A stretch of DNA of 64,000 nucleotides, taken from Marinobacter changyiensis. Its GTDB lineage: Bacteria > Pseudomonadota > Gammaproteobacteria > Pseudomonadales > Oleiphilaceae. The notes below the pieces were generated by a model, which did not search any database, had not been told where the DNA came from, and saw nothing but the letters and a program-made list of their open reading frames with translations. Below, piece after piece: positions 47,419-55,938 of this stretch. The stretch spans positions 310,001-374,000 of the forward strand of contig NZ_VZZZ01000005.1 of the NCBI RefSeq assembly GCF_009193265.1. The letters run 5' to 3'. How positions within the stretch are numbered: the first letter of the stretch is position 1; each line of letters starts with the position of its first letter. The position numbers were made by a program, and so were the translations under genes.

Positions 47419-47676
47419 GTAGTGTCAAGCGCCTGTCATTTGCACGGTAAGTTGGATGGTTTGCCAATAGCCCGGGGCACCCTGTCAACGGCACCCGATC
47501 AATGCCAGCAGGTTAGCATATCCGGGCGTTGCCATGGGACGTATCACACCCTTTATTCGGAGATAAACAGGATTCAGGCGGTGCTTGAATCTGGCCTGCG
47601 ACAAACCATGCTACGCGTGGTCCGGCCGATGCTGTCACCGAGCGTCGGGATCGGGCGTCAGCGGCTGGCAGTCACA

Positions 47677-47952
47677 TCAGGCCTCACCTGGTAAAATGAT
47701 CCTGCCGCTTACCAGGTCTTCTTTTTTCTGTCGGGACCATTGTTTGACCAGCCATTCCAGACGGGACGCCTGCGCCCGGTTTCCGACCGGAACCGAAAAA
47801 GCCAGCGTCAGCGGCCCCCGGCCACGCAGGCTTTTCGCCCCTTTTGGCCAACCGGCCTGGTGTTCCCCAAGACGCCGCTCCACATCCGTGGTAATGCCGG
47901 TATAGAGGGAGCCTTGTCGGGTGCGAACAAGATAAAGTGACCAGTTACTCAT
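47677..47952 (-). CDS. GIY-YIG nuclease superfamily protein (YhbQ-like)
   Basis: A 91-residue single-domain GIY-YIG protein. The motif reads [28 protein letters not shown], with Tyr, the conserved Arg (VERR) and His-Gln; the C-terminal Glu is in SRLEWLVKQ. Small family members such as YhbQ act in DNA repair or RNA handling; the biochemical role is uncertain. It overlaps the upstream transporter gene by 8 bp and ends a four-gene overlapping operon. Confidence 0.85.
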   Translation of the reverse strand: MSNWSLYLVRTRQGSLYTGITTDVERRLGEHQAGWPKGAKSLRGRGPLTLAFSVPVGNRAQASRLEWLVKQWSRQKKEDLVSGRIILPGEA

Positions 47953-48856
47953 GGGGCACCGCGCCCGGAACAGGTGCCGTTGCTTTGCGATGTTGCTGGA
48001 ACCACAGCCCGGCTACGATTAGCATCAGACCAATGTAGGTGGAGGGCAAGATCACTTCACCCAGAATAAAATAGATAAACACCAGAGACACAAACGGCGA
48101 AATAAAAATAAGGTTGCTGACCTGTGCGGTGTTCTCTGCCTTTTTCATTGCATAGGACCAGAACACAAAGGCAATCCCCATCTCAAAAATCCCCACATAC
48201 AGCGCGGCGACCACACCCTGCCCCAACCCGAACCCGAATCCGTCCGTTAAGCCGCAAGCCAATGCAATGAAGGGCAAGCCACAGAGAAAATTCAGAAACA
48301 GGCCCACCACCGGGTCACGGCGGTCCCGTGTGGCGATAATCCAGTAGGACGCCCAGACCAGTGTGCTGCCCAGGGCAAAAGCGACGCCCAGAGGGTCCGA
48401 GAACGTCAATGACAGCACATCGCCACGGGTTGCGATGACCACCACCCCGCTGTAGCAAATAAGCCCTGCGACCACATCAACCTTGCGCAACCGATGACCG
48501 AGAAAGGGCACCGACAGATAGGCCAGCACCAGAGCCCAGGTGTAGTTCAGGGGTTGGGCTTCCTGGGCAGGCAAACGGTCAAAGGCGCCAAATAACAGAA
48601 AATAGTAGAGACAGGGATTTACCAGCCCCATGCCGATGGACTGCAGATACTGGCGACGGCGAAGGGCAAACACCAGATGCCAGCGACGCTGAACAACCAG
48701 CACCAGAGCCAGTACCACGACCGAGGCAGCGCATGCGATGAACAGCAGCTGGACCGGAGAAATTTCGCGCAGTGACAGTTTGAACGCCGTAGCGACCGTT
48801 GACCAGAGCAGCACAGTAGCCAGGCCGTAAACCATGGCCTGGGACTGGTTCTTCAT
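47945..48856 (-). CDS. EamA/DMT family transporter
   Basis: A 303-residue inner-membrane protein with ten membrane segments and two EamA repeats ([20 protein letters not shown] and [21 protein letters not shown]). Members export metabolites or import nucleotides; the substrate is unknown. It overlaps the regulator gene by 4 bp and the GIY-YIG gene by 8 bp, so all are likely translated from one message and the transporter may be part of the regulated output. Confidence 0.87.
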   Translation of the reverse strand: MKNQSQAMVYGLATVLLWSTVATAFKLSLREISPVQLLFIACAASVVVLALVLVVQRRWHLVFALRRRQYLQSIGMGLVNPCLYYFLLFGAFDRLPAQEAQPLNYTWALVLAYLSVPFLGHRLRKVDVVAGLICYSGVVVIATRGDVLSLTFSDPLGVAFALGSTLVWASYWIIATRDRRDPVVGLFLNFLCGLPFIALACGLTDGFGFGLGQGVVAALYVGIFEMGIAFVFWSYAMKKAENTAQVSNLIFISPFVSLVFIYFILGEVILPSTYIGLMLIVAGLWFQQHRKATAPVPGAVPHE

Positions 48857-50235
48857 GAGGCTTCGCCCTCGTCAGCGGCGAGCCAGCGGTAGAGCGTACG
48901 ACGGTTGATACCCAGAATCTGGGCCGCCCGGCGCTTGTTGCCCTCAACGGCTTTGATGACCTGACCAACGTAATCCTGTTGAATCTGGTCAAGGGTTGGC
49001 CACTGCGCGATGTTGTCACTGTCGCGGCCGCTGACAGGCTCCACCACTCCGGCCTCACGCTTTCGTATGCGCACCGGCAAGTGCTCCGGCTGAACGGTAT
49101 CACCATCGCAGAATGTCACCGCGCGTTCCATTGCGCTGGCAAGCTCTCGTACATTGCCGGGAAAAGGATAGTCCGCCAGCACCTGGGACGTTATCTCACT
49201 GAGGCGCAAGAAACCCCGACCGTGCCGCCCGGCAGCTTCCCGCAGGAAATGCATGGCAAGCAACTCGATGTCTTCACCCCGCTCCCTGAGCGGCGGTACG
49301 CTGAGAGTAAGAGTGTCGAGGCGATAATACAGATCCTCCCGAAAGTCGCCCTGCTGAACAGCTTTCACCAGATCGACATGGGTAGCCGCAATCACCCGGA
49401 CGTCGACGGGTTCCTCATGGTCAGCACCTACCGGTTTGATTTGACCTTCCTGTAGAACCCGCAACAGTTTAGCCTGCAGGGCAAGGGGCATTTCCCCAAT
49501 CTCATCCAGCAAGAGTGTGCCGCCATCGGCCTCGGCAAACAGGCCTTTACGGGCCTGCTTTGCCCCGGTGAAAGCGCCGGCTTCATGACCGAAAAACTCA
49601 CTCTCCATCAACTCATGGGGAATACCCGCACAGTTGACAGGTATGAAAGGCTTATCACGACGGCTGCTCAGGTGGTGGATTGCCTTGGCAACGAGTTCCT
49701 TGCCGGTGCCGCTCTCGCCATTAACCAGTACCGACGCCTGGCTGCGCGCGATGCGCTCCAGCTGCTTGCGCAACTCGGACATGGCGTCACTCTGACCGAT
49801 CAAGCCGTGGTCAGAGTCGATCTGATTGCGGGATTTATATTGCGCCAGCTCCGAGGTAATGGCGGCATGGGCCAACAGACGCTTTACCTTCAAACGCAAG
49901 TGATCAATAGAGAGCGGTTTGGTAAGGAAATCATCAGCGCCGGCTTTCAGCGCCTCCACCGCCTGGTCCACGGTGCCAAACGCGGTAACAACTATAAAGG
50001 GTACGGCTATGCCCTCCGCCTGCAGGCGGCGCAGTATCGCGAGTCCGTCCTGATCCGGCAGTCGCAAATCTGACACCACAAGCGCGGGTCGTCGTGCCAC
50101 GGCAGCGGCTACGGCCTCCCCGAAAGAGCCGGTTGATTCAACCTGGTAGCCGTCGATTTCCAGCTCTTCGGTGAGCAGAGACCTCAAACTGGCGTCGTCT
50201 TCCACCAGCAAAATTCGCGATGATTGCTCCGTCAT
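48853..50235 (-). CDS. Sigma-54-dependent response regulator (NtrC family)
   Basis: A 460-residue regulator. The receiver domain ([17 protein letters not shown]; phosphoacceptor Asp in [20 protein letters not shown]) is followed by an AAA+ domain with Walker [14 protein letters not shown], the sigma-54 contact loop GAFTGA, Walker [14 protein letters not shown], and a FIS-type helix-turn-helix at the end ([21 protein letters not shown]). It should activate sigma-54 promoters from an upstream palindromic site. It overlaps its kinase gene by 4 bp. A matching promoter and palindrome lie just upstream of the operon. Confidence 0.93.
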   Translation of the reverse strand: MTEQSSRILLVEDDASLRSLLTEELEIDGYQVESTGSFGEAVAAAVARRPALVVSDLRLPDQDGLAILRRLQAEGIAVPFIVVTAFGTVDQAVEALKAGADDFLTKPLSIDHLRLKVKRLLAHAAITSELAQYKSRNQIDSDHGLIGQSDAMSELRKQLERIARSQASVLVNGESGTGKELVAKAIHHLSSRRDKPFIPVNCAGIPHELMESEFFGHEAGAFTGAKQARKGLFAEADGGTLLLDEIGEMPLALQAKLLRVLQEGQIKPVGADHEEPVDVRVIAATHVDLVKAVQQGDFREDLYYRLDTLTLSVPPLRERGEDIELLAMHFLREAAGRHGRGFLRLSEITSQVLADYPFPGNVRELASAMERAVTFCDGDTVQPEHLPVRIRKREAGVVEPVSGRDSDNIAQWPTLDQIQQDYVGQVIKAVEGNKRRAAQILGINRRTLYRWLAADEGEAS

Positions 50236-51722
50236 TCTGCATCTCCCGCTGAACGTGATTGAAACTCAGGCCAGAACAGGCGCATGCGACAGCCGCCCAT
50301 ATCGCTGTCAGCCACATCAATGGTGCCACCGTGCTCCTTTAACACACTGCCCACCACAGCAAGGCCCAGCCCGGTGCCTTCACCCGCTGCCCGGGTACTG
50401 TAAAATGGTTCAAATATGCGCTGGCGTAACGACTCTTCAATACCGCTGCCGTTATCATCTACCAACACTTCCCAGCCACCGGAGGCTTTTGAAAGACGGA
50501 CCTCCACCCGCGACCGGGCGGCCTGGCAGGCATTGCGAATAACATTGAGGCAGGCCAACTGCAGGCGAGTCGGCTCCGCCAGTATCCATGCCAGCTGGTC
50601 CAGACCATAGACCGCCAGTTGGCGATCTTCCTTGCGCCGGTCTGACAGCACTTGCACCACCACCTCGCGTAAGGCCTTACCCAGATCAAGCGGTCGGCGC
50701 GCATCGGGCACGTGGCGAAAACAGTCGAGTAGCTGTTCGATGATCAGCGTCATTCGCCTTACCTGGTAAGTGATATCACTGAGGTGACGCTTCTGGCTGT
50801 CGCCAGCCAGCGATCGAGCCAGAATGTTTGCCCTGCCCTCGATCACACTCAATGGCGCCCCCAGTTCATGAGCAACACCACCGGCCACCCGACCGATCAT
50901 CGCTACTTTCTCCTGATACTGAAGCCGGTCTGCCAGATCCCGCTCGCGCTCCACCCGCGTAAGAATTTCCTGTTCCGCCGACGCCATGCGCTGCGCCATT
51001 GCATCAAGCCCCTGGTGAATCTGGCGAATTTCCCGCGGCCCGGAAGGCGAGTGCGGAATTCGCCACTGCCCGGGGCCAAGGGCTGCCATATCCGCCAATA
51101 ACTGACTGACATGGCGACCGATAGAGCCGTAATGCCCGATCACCACCACCAGAATGACAATCAAAGACAGCGCACTCCAGATCGCGATAGCCCGAAATCG
51201 AGTGGCGGTGAGCTGTTCCTGGAAATCACTGCGCTTGCGGGTAATCTGGAGTAGACCCTGTATTCTGCCGTCTTCTGCAATTAAAGGCGTAAATTGCGAA
51301 AATACTGCTTTGCCGTCGACCCGGCGAAAAGCACCCCCCAGCTCACCGGTTTCAATGGCTTGCACTGCGCTCTGACTGCGGTTAACGCTGCTATCGGCCA
51401 CGCCCAGACTGGCAACCAGATCTCCCTTGGCATCATAAACAGAGGCCCCGAACACACGCCCGATGCGGAAGATCGATTTCAGGGCGTCATCCAATACAAT
51501 GGTATCCCCCTCCGACATGGCAAGGGAGAGTGGGCCGCTTGCAGCTCTGGCAACCAGCTCCAGATCCTCCCTGAGCCTGTCATCCAGGCTGCTTTCAACC
51601 GCTGACAGCCCCCAAACAATCGCCCCACCGCTTAAAACCAGCAACGGCACAACAATGCTGAGCACTAATGTCAGGCGCAATGAATTAAACACCCGCTTGG
51701 GTGTGGGTAATGTCACGGGCAC
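50232..51722 (-). CDS. Membrane sensor histidine kinase
   Basis: A 496-residue kinase with two membrane segments (about 15-37 and 165-190), a periplasmic-type sensing region between them (MSEGDTIVLDDALKSIFRIG), HAMP-like linker, HisKA domain with GGVAHELGAPLSVIEG (phosphorylated His) and HATPase domain (NVIRNACQAARS; VDDNGSGIEESL; GTGLGLAVV). GTG 51722 is preferred because AGGAG lies 8 bases upstream; the ATG at 51770 would place the start inside a 22-bp palindrome. It forms a two-component pair with the next gene. Confidence 0.9.
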   Translation of the reverse strand: MPVTLPTPKRVFNSLRLTLVLSIVVPLLVLSGGAIVWGLSAVESSLDDRLREDLELVARAASGPLSLAMSEGDTIVLDDALKSIFRIGRVFGASVYDAKGDLVASLGVADSSVNRSQSAVQAIETGELGGAFRRVDGKAVFSQFTPLIAEDGRIQGLLQITRKRSDFQEQLTATRFRAIAIWSALSLIVILVVVIGHYGSIGRHVSQLLADMAALGPGQWRIPHSPSGPREIRQIHQGLDAMAQRMASAEQEILTRVERERDLADRLQYQEKVAMIGRVAGGVAHELGAPLSVIEGRANILARSLAGDSQKRHLSDITYQVRRMTLIIEQLLDCFRHVPDARRPLDLGKALREVVVQVLSDRRKEDRQLAVYGLDQLAWILAEPTRLQLACLNVIRNACQAARSRVEVRLSKASGGWEVLVDDNGSGIEESLRQRIFEPFYSTRAAGEGTGLGLAVVGSVLKEHGGTIDVADSDMGGCRMRLFWPEFQSRSAGDAE

Positions 51723-51751
51723 GTCGTGGTCTCCTGCAAAAATGTCCCACA

Positions 51752-51773
51752 GTAATGCCACATGTGGCATTAC
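51752..51773. promoter_or_regulatory. Perfect 22-bp palindrome, likely enhancer/operator site
   Basis: The half-site is GTAATGCCACA, with the second half its exact reverse complement. It lies 30 bp before the kinase GTG and about 95-115 bp upstream of the sigma-54 promoter for the DUF4168 gene, which is the usual distance for an NtrC-type enhancer. Candidate binding site of the adjacent response regulator, possibly also for autoregulation. Confidence 0.65.
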
Positions 51774-51866
51774 GCCTCAATCAACATTGCTCAGCTTTCA
51801 TTTTACGAATATATTAAATTATTGTTTTTATTGATTATTTTGTTATTTTTCGCTGAAAAAAATGAC

Positions 51867-51883
51867 TTGGCACGGAGGTTGGA
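51867..51883 (+). promoter_or_regulatory. Sigma-54 (-24/-12) promoter for the DUF4168 gene
   Basis: TTGGCACG-GAGG-TTGGA fits the consensus TTGGCACG-N4-TTGCA at 12 of 13 fixed positions, with the correct GG-to-G spacing. A leader of about 65 bases leads to the ATG at 51961. The 85 bp upstream are very AT-rich, suitable for bending between enhancer and promoter. Confidence 0.7.
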
Positions 51884-51960
51884 TAGTACTTGATACGAAA
51901 CAACTGGTACGAAACAAGGTAAGCCGTTCTACAGATGTCCAACCCAGAAAGGAGAAGACC

Positions 51961-52347
51961 ATGAAAAAACTTCTGACCTCACTGTCATTGTCCATGGCCC
52001 TGTTGGCCGGTGGGCCGGCAATCGCTCAGCAGGCAACCGAAAGCGTTGACAAGGAAAGCTACAGTGATCCGGCCTCAGCAGGCACCCAGAAAACCAACTA
52101 CAACGATGCTGAACTCAAGCAGTTTGTAGAAGCTCAATCAGGTATCAATGAAATCCGCGAAGACTATATGAAGAAGATCGAATCGTCCGACTCTCAGGAG
52201 AACGCTCAGGAGCTTCAGATGGAAGCCAACGATGAGATGGTAACCGTTATTGAGGATGCCGGTCTGGATATCCCGACCTACAACGCCATCGCCACTGCCT
52301 ACAACAGCGAACCACGGGTTCGTAACCGTGTCGATGCCCTGATGTAA
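51961..52347 (+). CDS. Secreted DUF4168 family protein
   Basis: A 128-residue exported protein: signal peptide MKKLLTSLSLSMALLAG ending near PAIAQQ, then a DUF4168 helical domain (YNDAELKQFVEAQSGINEIREDY; LQMEANDEMVTVIEDAGLDIPTYNAIA). The domain function is unknown. ATG 51961 follows GAAAGGAGAAGACC. It is transcribed alone from a sigma-54 promoter, divergent from a two-component operon, and ends at a strong terminator. This suggests an abundant or condition-induced periplasmic or surface protein. Confidence 0.88.
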   Translation: MKKLLTSLSLSMALLAGGPAIAQQATESVDKESYSDPASAGTQKTNYNDAELKQFVEAQSGINEIREDYMKKIESSDSQENAQELQMEANDEMVTVIEDAGLDIPTYNAIATAYNSEPRVRNRVDALM

Positions 52348-52378
52348 ACCCGCAATTCAGAGTGCATTAACCCTCTTG

Positions 52379-52404
52379 ACCCCGCCTTGTGCGGGGTTTT
52401 TTTA
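52379..52404 (+). terminator. Rho-independent terminator of the DUF4168 gene
   Basis: ACCCCGC-CTTGT-GCGGGG followed by a run of seven T residues, 32 bp after the stop codon and touching the end of convergent rlmJ. Confidence 0.9.
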
Positions 52405-53244
52405 TGACTCGGGAACGAGCCAGTCGAGTTGATGCCGGGCATCCAGTACCTCCGGCCGGACAGCATCCCGGATCATGCCGGCATATCGTTCCTCAAACCC
52501 CCACGGCGGATTGATCACCAGTATTCCAGAACCGAACATGCCCCGATCCGGCGGACGATTCAGCAACACTTCACTGCGCAATACCTTGCTGATCTTGCCC
52601 GCTGCAATGGCGGATAGCAGGGTCTGATGATCCTGCTTTGGCAGCAATGGATACCAGATCAGGAACACGCCGTGGCGGCAGCGGTGCCAGGCTTTGGCGA
52701 GCGTCTCGGCTACCTGTTTATACTCGGCTTTCACTTCATAGGATGGGTCAATCAACGTGAGCAGGCGTGGCTTGTCAGGCGGCAGACAGCCGAGCAGACC
52801 TCGCAGGCCATCCTGATGACGCACCTGTACCGGAGTCGAACCGGCCCAACGGGAAAGCGCCCCGCTTTCTGAGGGATGAAGCTCGAAGCAGGTTACTGAA
52901 TCCTGACTCCGACACCTGTCCGCCAGCCATGCCGGTGATCCCGGATAACGGATCAGAGCACCGCCACCCTTGTTCACTCGCTGAAGATGATCCATAAACC
53001 CTTGCCAATCCGGCGACGCCAACGCGCGGCGCTGTGACCAGAGCGCCTGGATGCCTTCGGCCGCCTCCGACGTCTTGAGCGCCCGCTCGCTTTTCAGGTC
53101 ATACAAGGCGCTGCCGGCGTGGGTGTCGAAACACGCAATGGGCGACGACTTTGCCTGCATCAACTGAAGTGTAAGAAACAACGCGCTGTGTTTTTGCACA
53201 TCGGCAAAATTACCGGCGTGAAAGGCGTGGAGGTAACTGAGCAT
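52402..53244 (-). CDS. rlmJ: 23S rRNA A2030 N6-methyltransferase RlmJ
   Basis: A 280-residue SAM-dependent methyltransferase, the exact length of E. coli RlmJ. MLSYLHAFHAGNFADVQKH opens the protein; CFDTHAGSALYDL is the SAM-binding strand and LIDPSYEVKAEY contains the catalytic DPPY-type motif as DPSY. ATG 53244 (with GGGAG upstream) is preferred; an in-frame ATG at 53280 adds 12 residues. It modifies A2030 of 23S rRNA during assembly. Confidence 0.93.
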   Translation of the reverse strand: MLSYLHAFHAGNFADVQKHSALFLTLQLMQAKSSPIACFDTHAGSALYDLKSERALKTSEAAEGIQALWSQRRALASPDWQGFMDHLQRVNKGGGALIRYPGSPAWLADRCRSQDSVTCFELHPSESGALSRWAGSTPVQVRHQDGLRGLLGCLPPDKPRLLTLIDPSYEVKAEYKQVAETLAKAWHRCRHGVFLIWYPLLPKQDHQTLLSAIAAGKISKVLRSEVLLNRPPDRGMFGSGILVINPPWGFEERYAGMIRDAVRPEVLDARHQLDWLVPES

Positions 53245-53357
53245 GTATGACTCCCGGAAATCGGCGTGCTTCGGATTCAACGTTATAATTCAGACTGCTA
53301 TGCTTTGGGGCCCTCAGCGCCAAACGCAAGCCCGAAGATAACCCCGAGGAAGCCGTT

Positions 53358-54665
53358 TTGTCACAAAAGAACGTCAACACTGCAGACCAACTCTATGCCC
53401 TCATCGCCAACGAGGAAGACGCGCGAGCCTGTAAGGACATCCCTGAGGACGCTTGCCGGGAGGTGCCCAGGAATTTTTTCCTGATCCTCGGCAGCCTGGT
53501 GCTGACCAAACTCGGCGATTTACTCATCAGCCCCAAGACCGTACTGGCATGGCTGCTGACAGCCCTTGGTGCCGCAGGGCTGGTGGGCTGGCTGGTGCCG
53601 ATTCGGGAAGCCGGCTCGATGATTCCGCAACTGGTCATTGGTGCCTGGGTTCGCAAAAAACCCGTGCGCAAGTGGTTTTGGGTGCTGGGCAGCCTCGGCC
53701 AGGCCGCCAGTGTGACAGGTATGGCGGCAAGCGTTTGGTTGCTTGAGGGCTATCCGGCTGGCTATGGGGTCATCGCTGCGTTGATCGTCTTCTCACTGTC
53801 CCGAGGGTTTTGCTCTGTCGCCATGAAGGATGTCCAGGGCAAGTGTATTCCCAAAGCACGTCGTGGCAGGTTATCCGGCTTGGCCAGCACCCTGGGTGGC
53901 GCAGCCACAGTGGGGCTCACCATCTTGCTGTTCTGGGACCGCGGTGACCCGTCGGTACTGTTCTATACCATCCTGCTGCTCTTGGCGGCCGGACTCTGGC
54001 TGATAGCCAGCGCATTGTTCGCGGTGGTGGACGAATACCAAGGCGAAACCGGGGGCGGCGGCAATGCCATGGGGGAAGCCGTGGCAAGCCTGTCTCTGCT
54101 GCGGGACGACAAACCCTTCCGGCACTTCGTGATAACCCGGGCACTGTTACTGTGCTCGGCCCTTGCCTCGCCCTATTTTGTGGTACTGGCCCAACAGCAG
54201 TCTGACAACGGCTGGCTACTGGGGGTATTCCTGCTTGCCAGCAGCCTTGCCAGTTCTGTCAGTGCCAGCGTGTGGGGCTGGATGGCGGACAAATCCAGCC
54301 GACAGGTGATGATCCGCGGCGCCGCAATTGCAACTCTGGTTTGCCTGGGGATTGGCATTACCAATATTGTCACCGGTGACGGGAAGATGTCGATCTGGTT
54401 CTACCCTGTTGCATTTTTCCTGCTGAGCATCGCCCACGCGGGGGTGCGGCTCGGCCGCAAGACGTACCTGGTAGATATGGCAGGGGGCAACAAGCGGACG
54501 GATTATAATGCGGTCAGCAACACGGTGATCGGTGTACTGCTGCTGGTGGCTGGCGGCTTGAGCGTTGTTGCCTCACTGATTTCCACCGGCGCAGTCATCA
54601 CCATGCTGGGGCTGATGGGGCTGACCGGTACCCTTTGTGCTTTGAAATTGCGGGAAGTCGAATAG
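53358..54665 (+). CDS. MFS-type transporter
   Basis: A 435-residue inner-membrane protein with 11-12 predicted membrane segments, a soluble N-terminal stretch (about residues 1-38) and a loop around EYQGETGGGGNAMGEAV. The FSLSRGFCSVAMKDVQGKCIPKARRGRLSGLAS region and GWMADKSSRQVMIRGA match major facilitator loops. Substrate unknown. The TTG start at 53358 follows GAGGAAGCCGTT; it runs divergently from rlmJ, 114 bp apart. Confidence 0.8.
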   Translation: MSQKNVNTADQLYALIANEEDARACKDIPEDACREVPRNFFLILGSLVLTKLGDLLISPKTVLAWLLTALGAAGLVGWLVPIREAGSMIPQLVIGAWVRKKPVRKWFWVLGSLGQAASVTGMAASVWLLEGYPAGYGVIAALIVFSLSRGFCSVAMKDVQGKCIPKARRGRLSGLASTLGGAATVGLTILLFWDRGDPSVLFYTILLLLAAGLWLIASALFAVVDEYQGETGGGGNAMGEAVASLSLLRDDKPFRHFVITRALLLCSALASPYFVVLAQQQSDNGWLLGVFLLASSLASSVSASVWGWMADKSSRQVMIRGAAIATLVCLGIGITNIVTGDGKMSIWFYPVAFFLLSIAHAGVRLGRKTYLVDMAGGNKRTDYNAVSNTVIGVLLLVAGGLSVVASLISTGAVITMLGLMGLTGTLCALKLREVE

Positions 54666-54707
54666 GCCCGGCCAGAATCAAGGCCTGCCGGGTCGTGCCT
54701 GAAATAC

Positions 54708-55070
54708 CTAAACGGTTTTGCCGTCGTTCAGAGCCAACGCGCCCTTGACGATCCGGAAGATGATCCAGATGGCAATCCCGAGCAGAATAAACCAACCTAT
54801 GATGATCATGGTGGTCACCACTCCGATGACGGTCCAGAGCAGACCGATCCAGAAGGTGCGAATCTGCCATCGAAAGTGGGATTCGATCCAGGTGCCCTGG
54901 ACATCGTCCATCTTCACGTAGTTGATGATAACTCCGACCAGACCGCTGATACCGCCCAGAAAAAATGACAGGGCCTGCAGGATATAAACCACCACCGCAA
55001 GATTACGGGCGGCGTCACTTCTTCGGTCGATCGGGTCCGGGCTTGCCGGACGGAATTCGGGTTCAGCCAA
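54708..55070 (-). CDS. DUF4870/Tic20-like small membrane protein
   Basis: A 120-residue protein with three to four membrane segments: NLAVVVYILQALSFFLGGISGLVGVIINYVK (read in two pieces), SHFRWQIRTFWIGLLW and TMIIIGWFILLGIAIWIIFRIVKG. The SHFRWQIRTFW segment is characteristic of the DUF4870 family. Function unknown. Confidence 0.85.
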   Translation of the reverse strand: MAEPEFRPASPDPIDRRSDAARNLAVVVYILQALSFFLGGISGLVGVIINYVKMDDVQGTWIESHFRWQIRTFWIGLLWTVIGVVTTMIIIGWFILLGIAIWIIFRIVKGALALNDGKTV

Positions 55071-55144
55071 AATTGTTTACTCCCATCCTGATAATATCTT
55101 GTCGCCAGTATATAAGATGAGAGCATTCTTTGGTTGCCCGCCAC

Positions 55145-55753
55145 TCACCCCAGCCCGTTAAACAGCAGATGCAGGGCAATAAACAGCATCATGAGTGAGA
55201 TCGCACCATCGATAATACGCCACGCCAGGGGCCTGGAGAGCAGCGGGCCGAGCGCCGCCCCGCCCCAGGCTAACAGGGCGAACCAGAGTATGGACGCGCT
55301 GGTGGCGCCCGCCACAAACACCATAGGCTCGGACTGCTGCACGCCGATTGAGGGAATCAGCAACAAAGTATCCAGATAAACCTGGGGGTTCAGCAGCGTA
55401 ACCGCCAGGGTCGTCAGTAACACCCCGCCCAGACTTCGCCGGGTCTCAACCTGCGCGGTCAGCGACGAGCGCCCCTGCACCGAGCGCCTGAAGGCTGTAA
55501 AGGACAGCCACAGCAAAAACGCGACACCGGTCCACCTTAACACCTCAAGCGCCGAAGGTACGGCCATCAATGCTGCACTGAGGCCAAGCATGCCCGCAAT
55601 AAAAAGCAGGGCATCGGTGCTCATACACAAGACCGCGGACCACCAGTGATGCTCTCTCCGGAACGCCTGCCCCAATAAATAGGCATTCTGGGCGCCGATA
55701 GCCATTATGATGCCCCCGCAAACCACCAGCCCCGTCAGATAACTTTGTAACAT
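55145..55753 (-). CDS. LysE/ArgO family amino-acid exporter
   Basis: A 202-residue protein with six membrane segments. GIIMAIGAQNAYLLGQAFRRE near the N-terminus and TLLNPQVYLDTLLLIPSIG are family signatures; SILWFALLAWGGAALGPLL is near the end. ArgO-type exporters excrete arginine or lysine and are switched on by the LysR regulator ArgP, usually encoded divergently. Here only an argP remnant remains. Start ATG 55753 follows GAGGTGG; an in-frame ATG at 55795 has no ribosome site. Confidence 0.9.
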   Translation of the reverse strand: MLQSYLTGLVVCGGIIMAIGAQNAYLLGQAFRREHHWWSAVLCMSTDALLFIAGMLGLSAALMAVPSALEVLRWTGVAFLLWLSFTAFRRSVQGRSSLTAQVETRRSLGGVLLTTLAVTLLNPQVYLDTLLLIPSIGVQQSEPMVFVAGATSASILWFALLAWGGAALGPLLSRPLAWRIIDGAISLMMLFIALHLLFNGLG

Positions 55754-55836
55754 GTCCACCTCGCCGATTTGGAGAAGGCCAGCATAATCCGGCATTGCTA
55801 TACCTAAAAACCATATTCCTAAAATAGGTTTTACTT

Positions 55837-55908
55837 ATGCCGGACTACAAATTGGTTCAGGCCTTGGTTACCGTCATCGCAACCGTGGGAAAGTGCGTTG
55901 CTCGCTAA
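55837..55908 (+). pseudogene. Remnant of an argP/iciA (LysR) gene
   Basis: A 23-codon frame, MPDYKLVQALVTVIATVG then KCVAR and a stop, reads like the first helix of ArgP proteins (E. coli ArgP: PDYRTLQALDAVI). It sits divergent from the lysE/argO gene, exactly where intact argP would start, with no further LysR sequence after it. It appears to be the surviving 5' end after a deletion. Confidence 0.55.
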
Positions 55909-55938
55909 CGGGGCCTGGCAACGTATGGTGAGGCCCGG

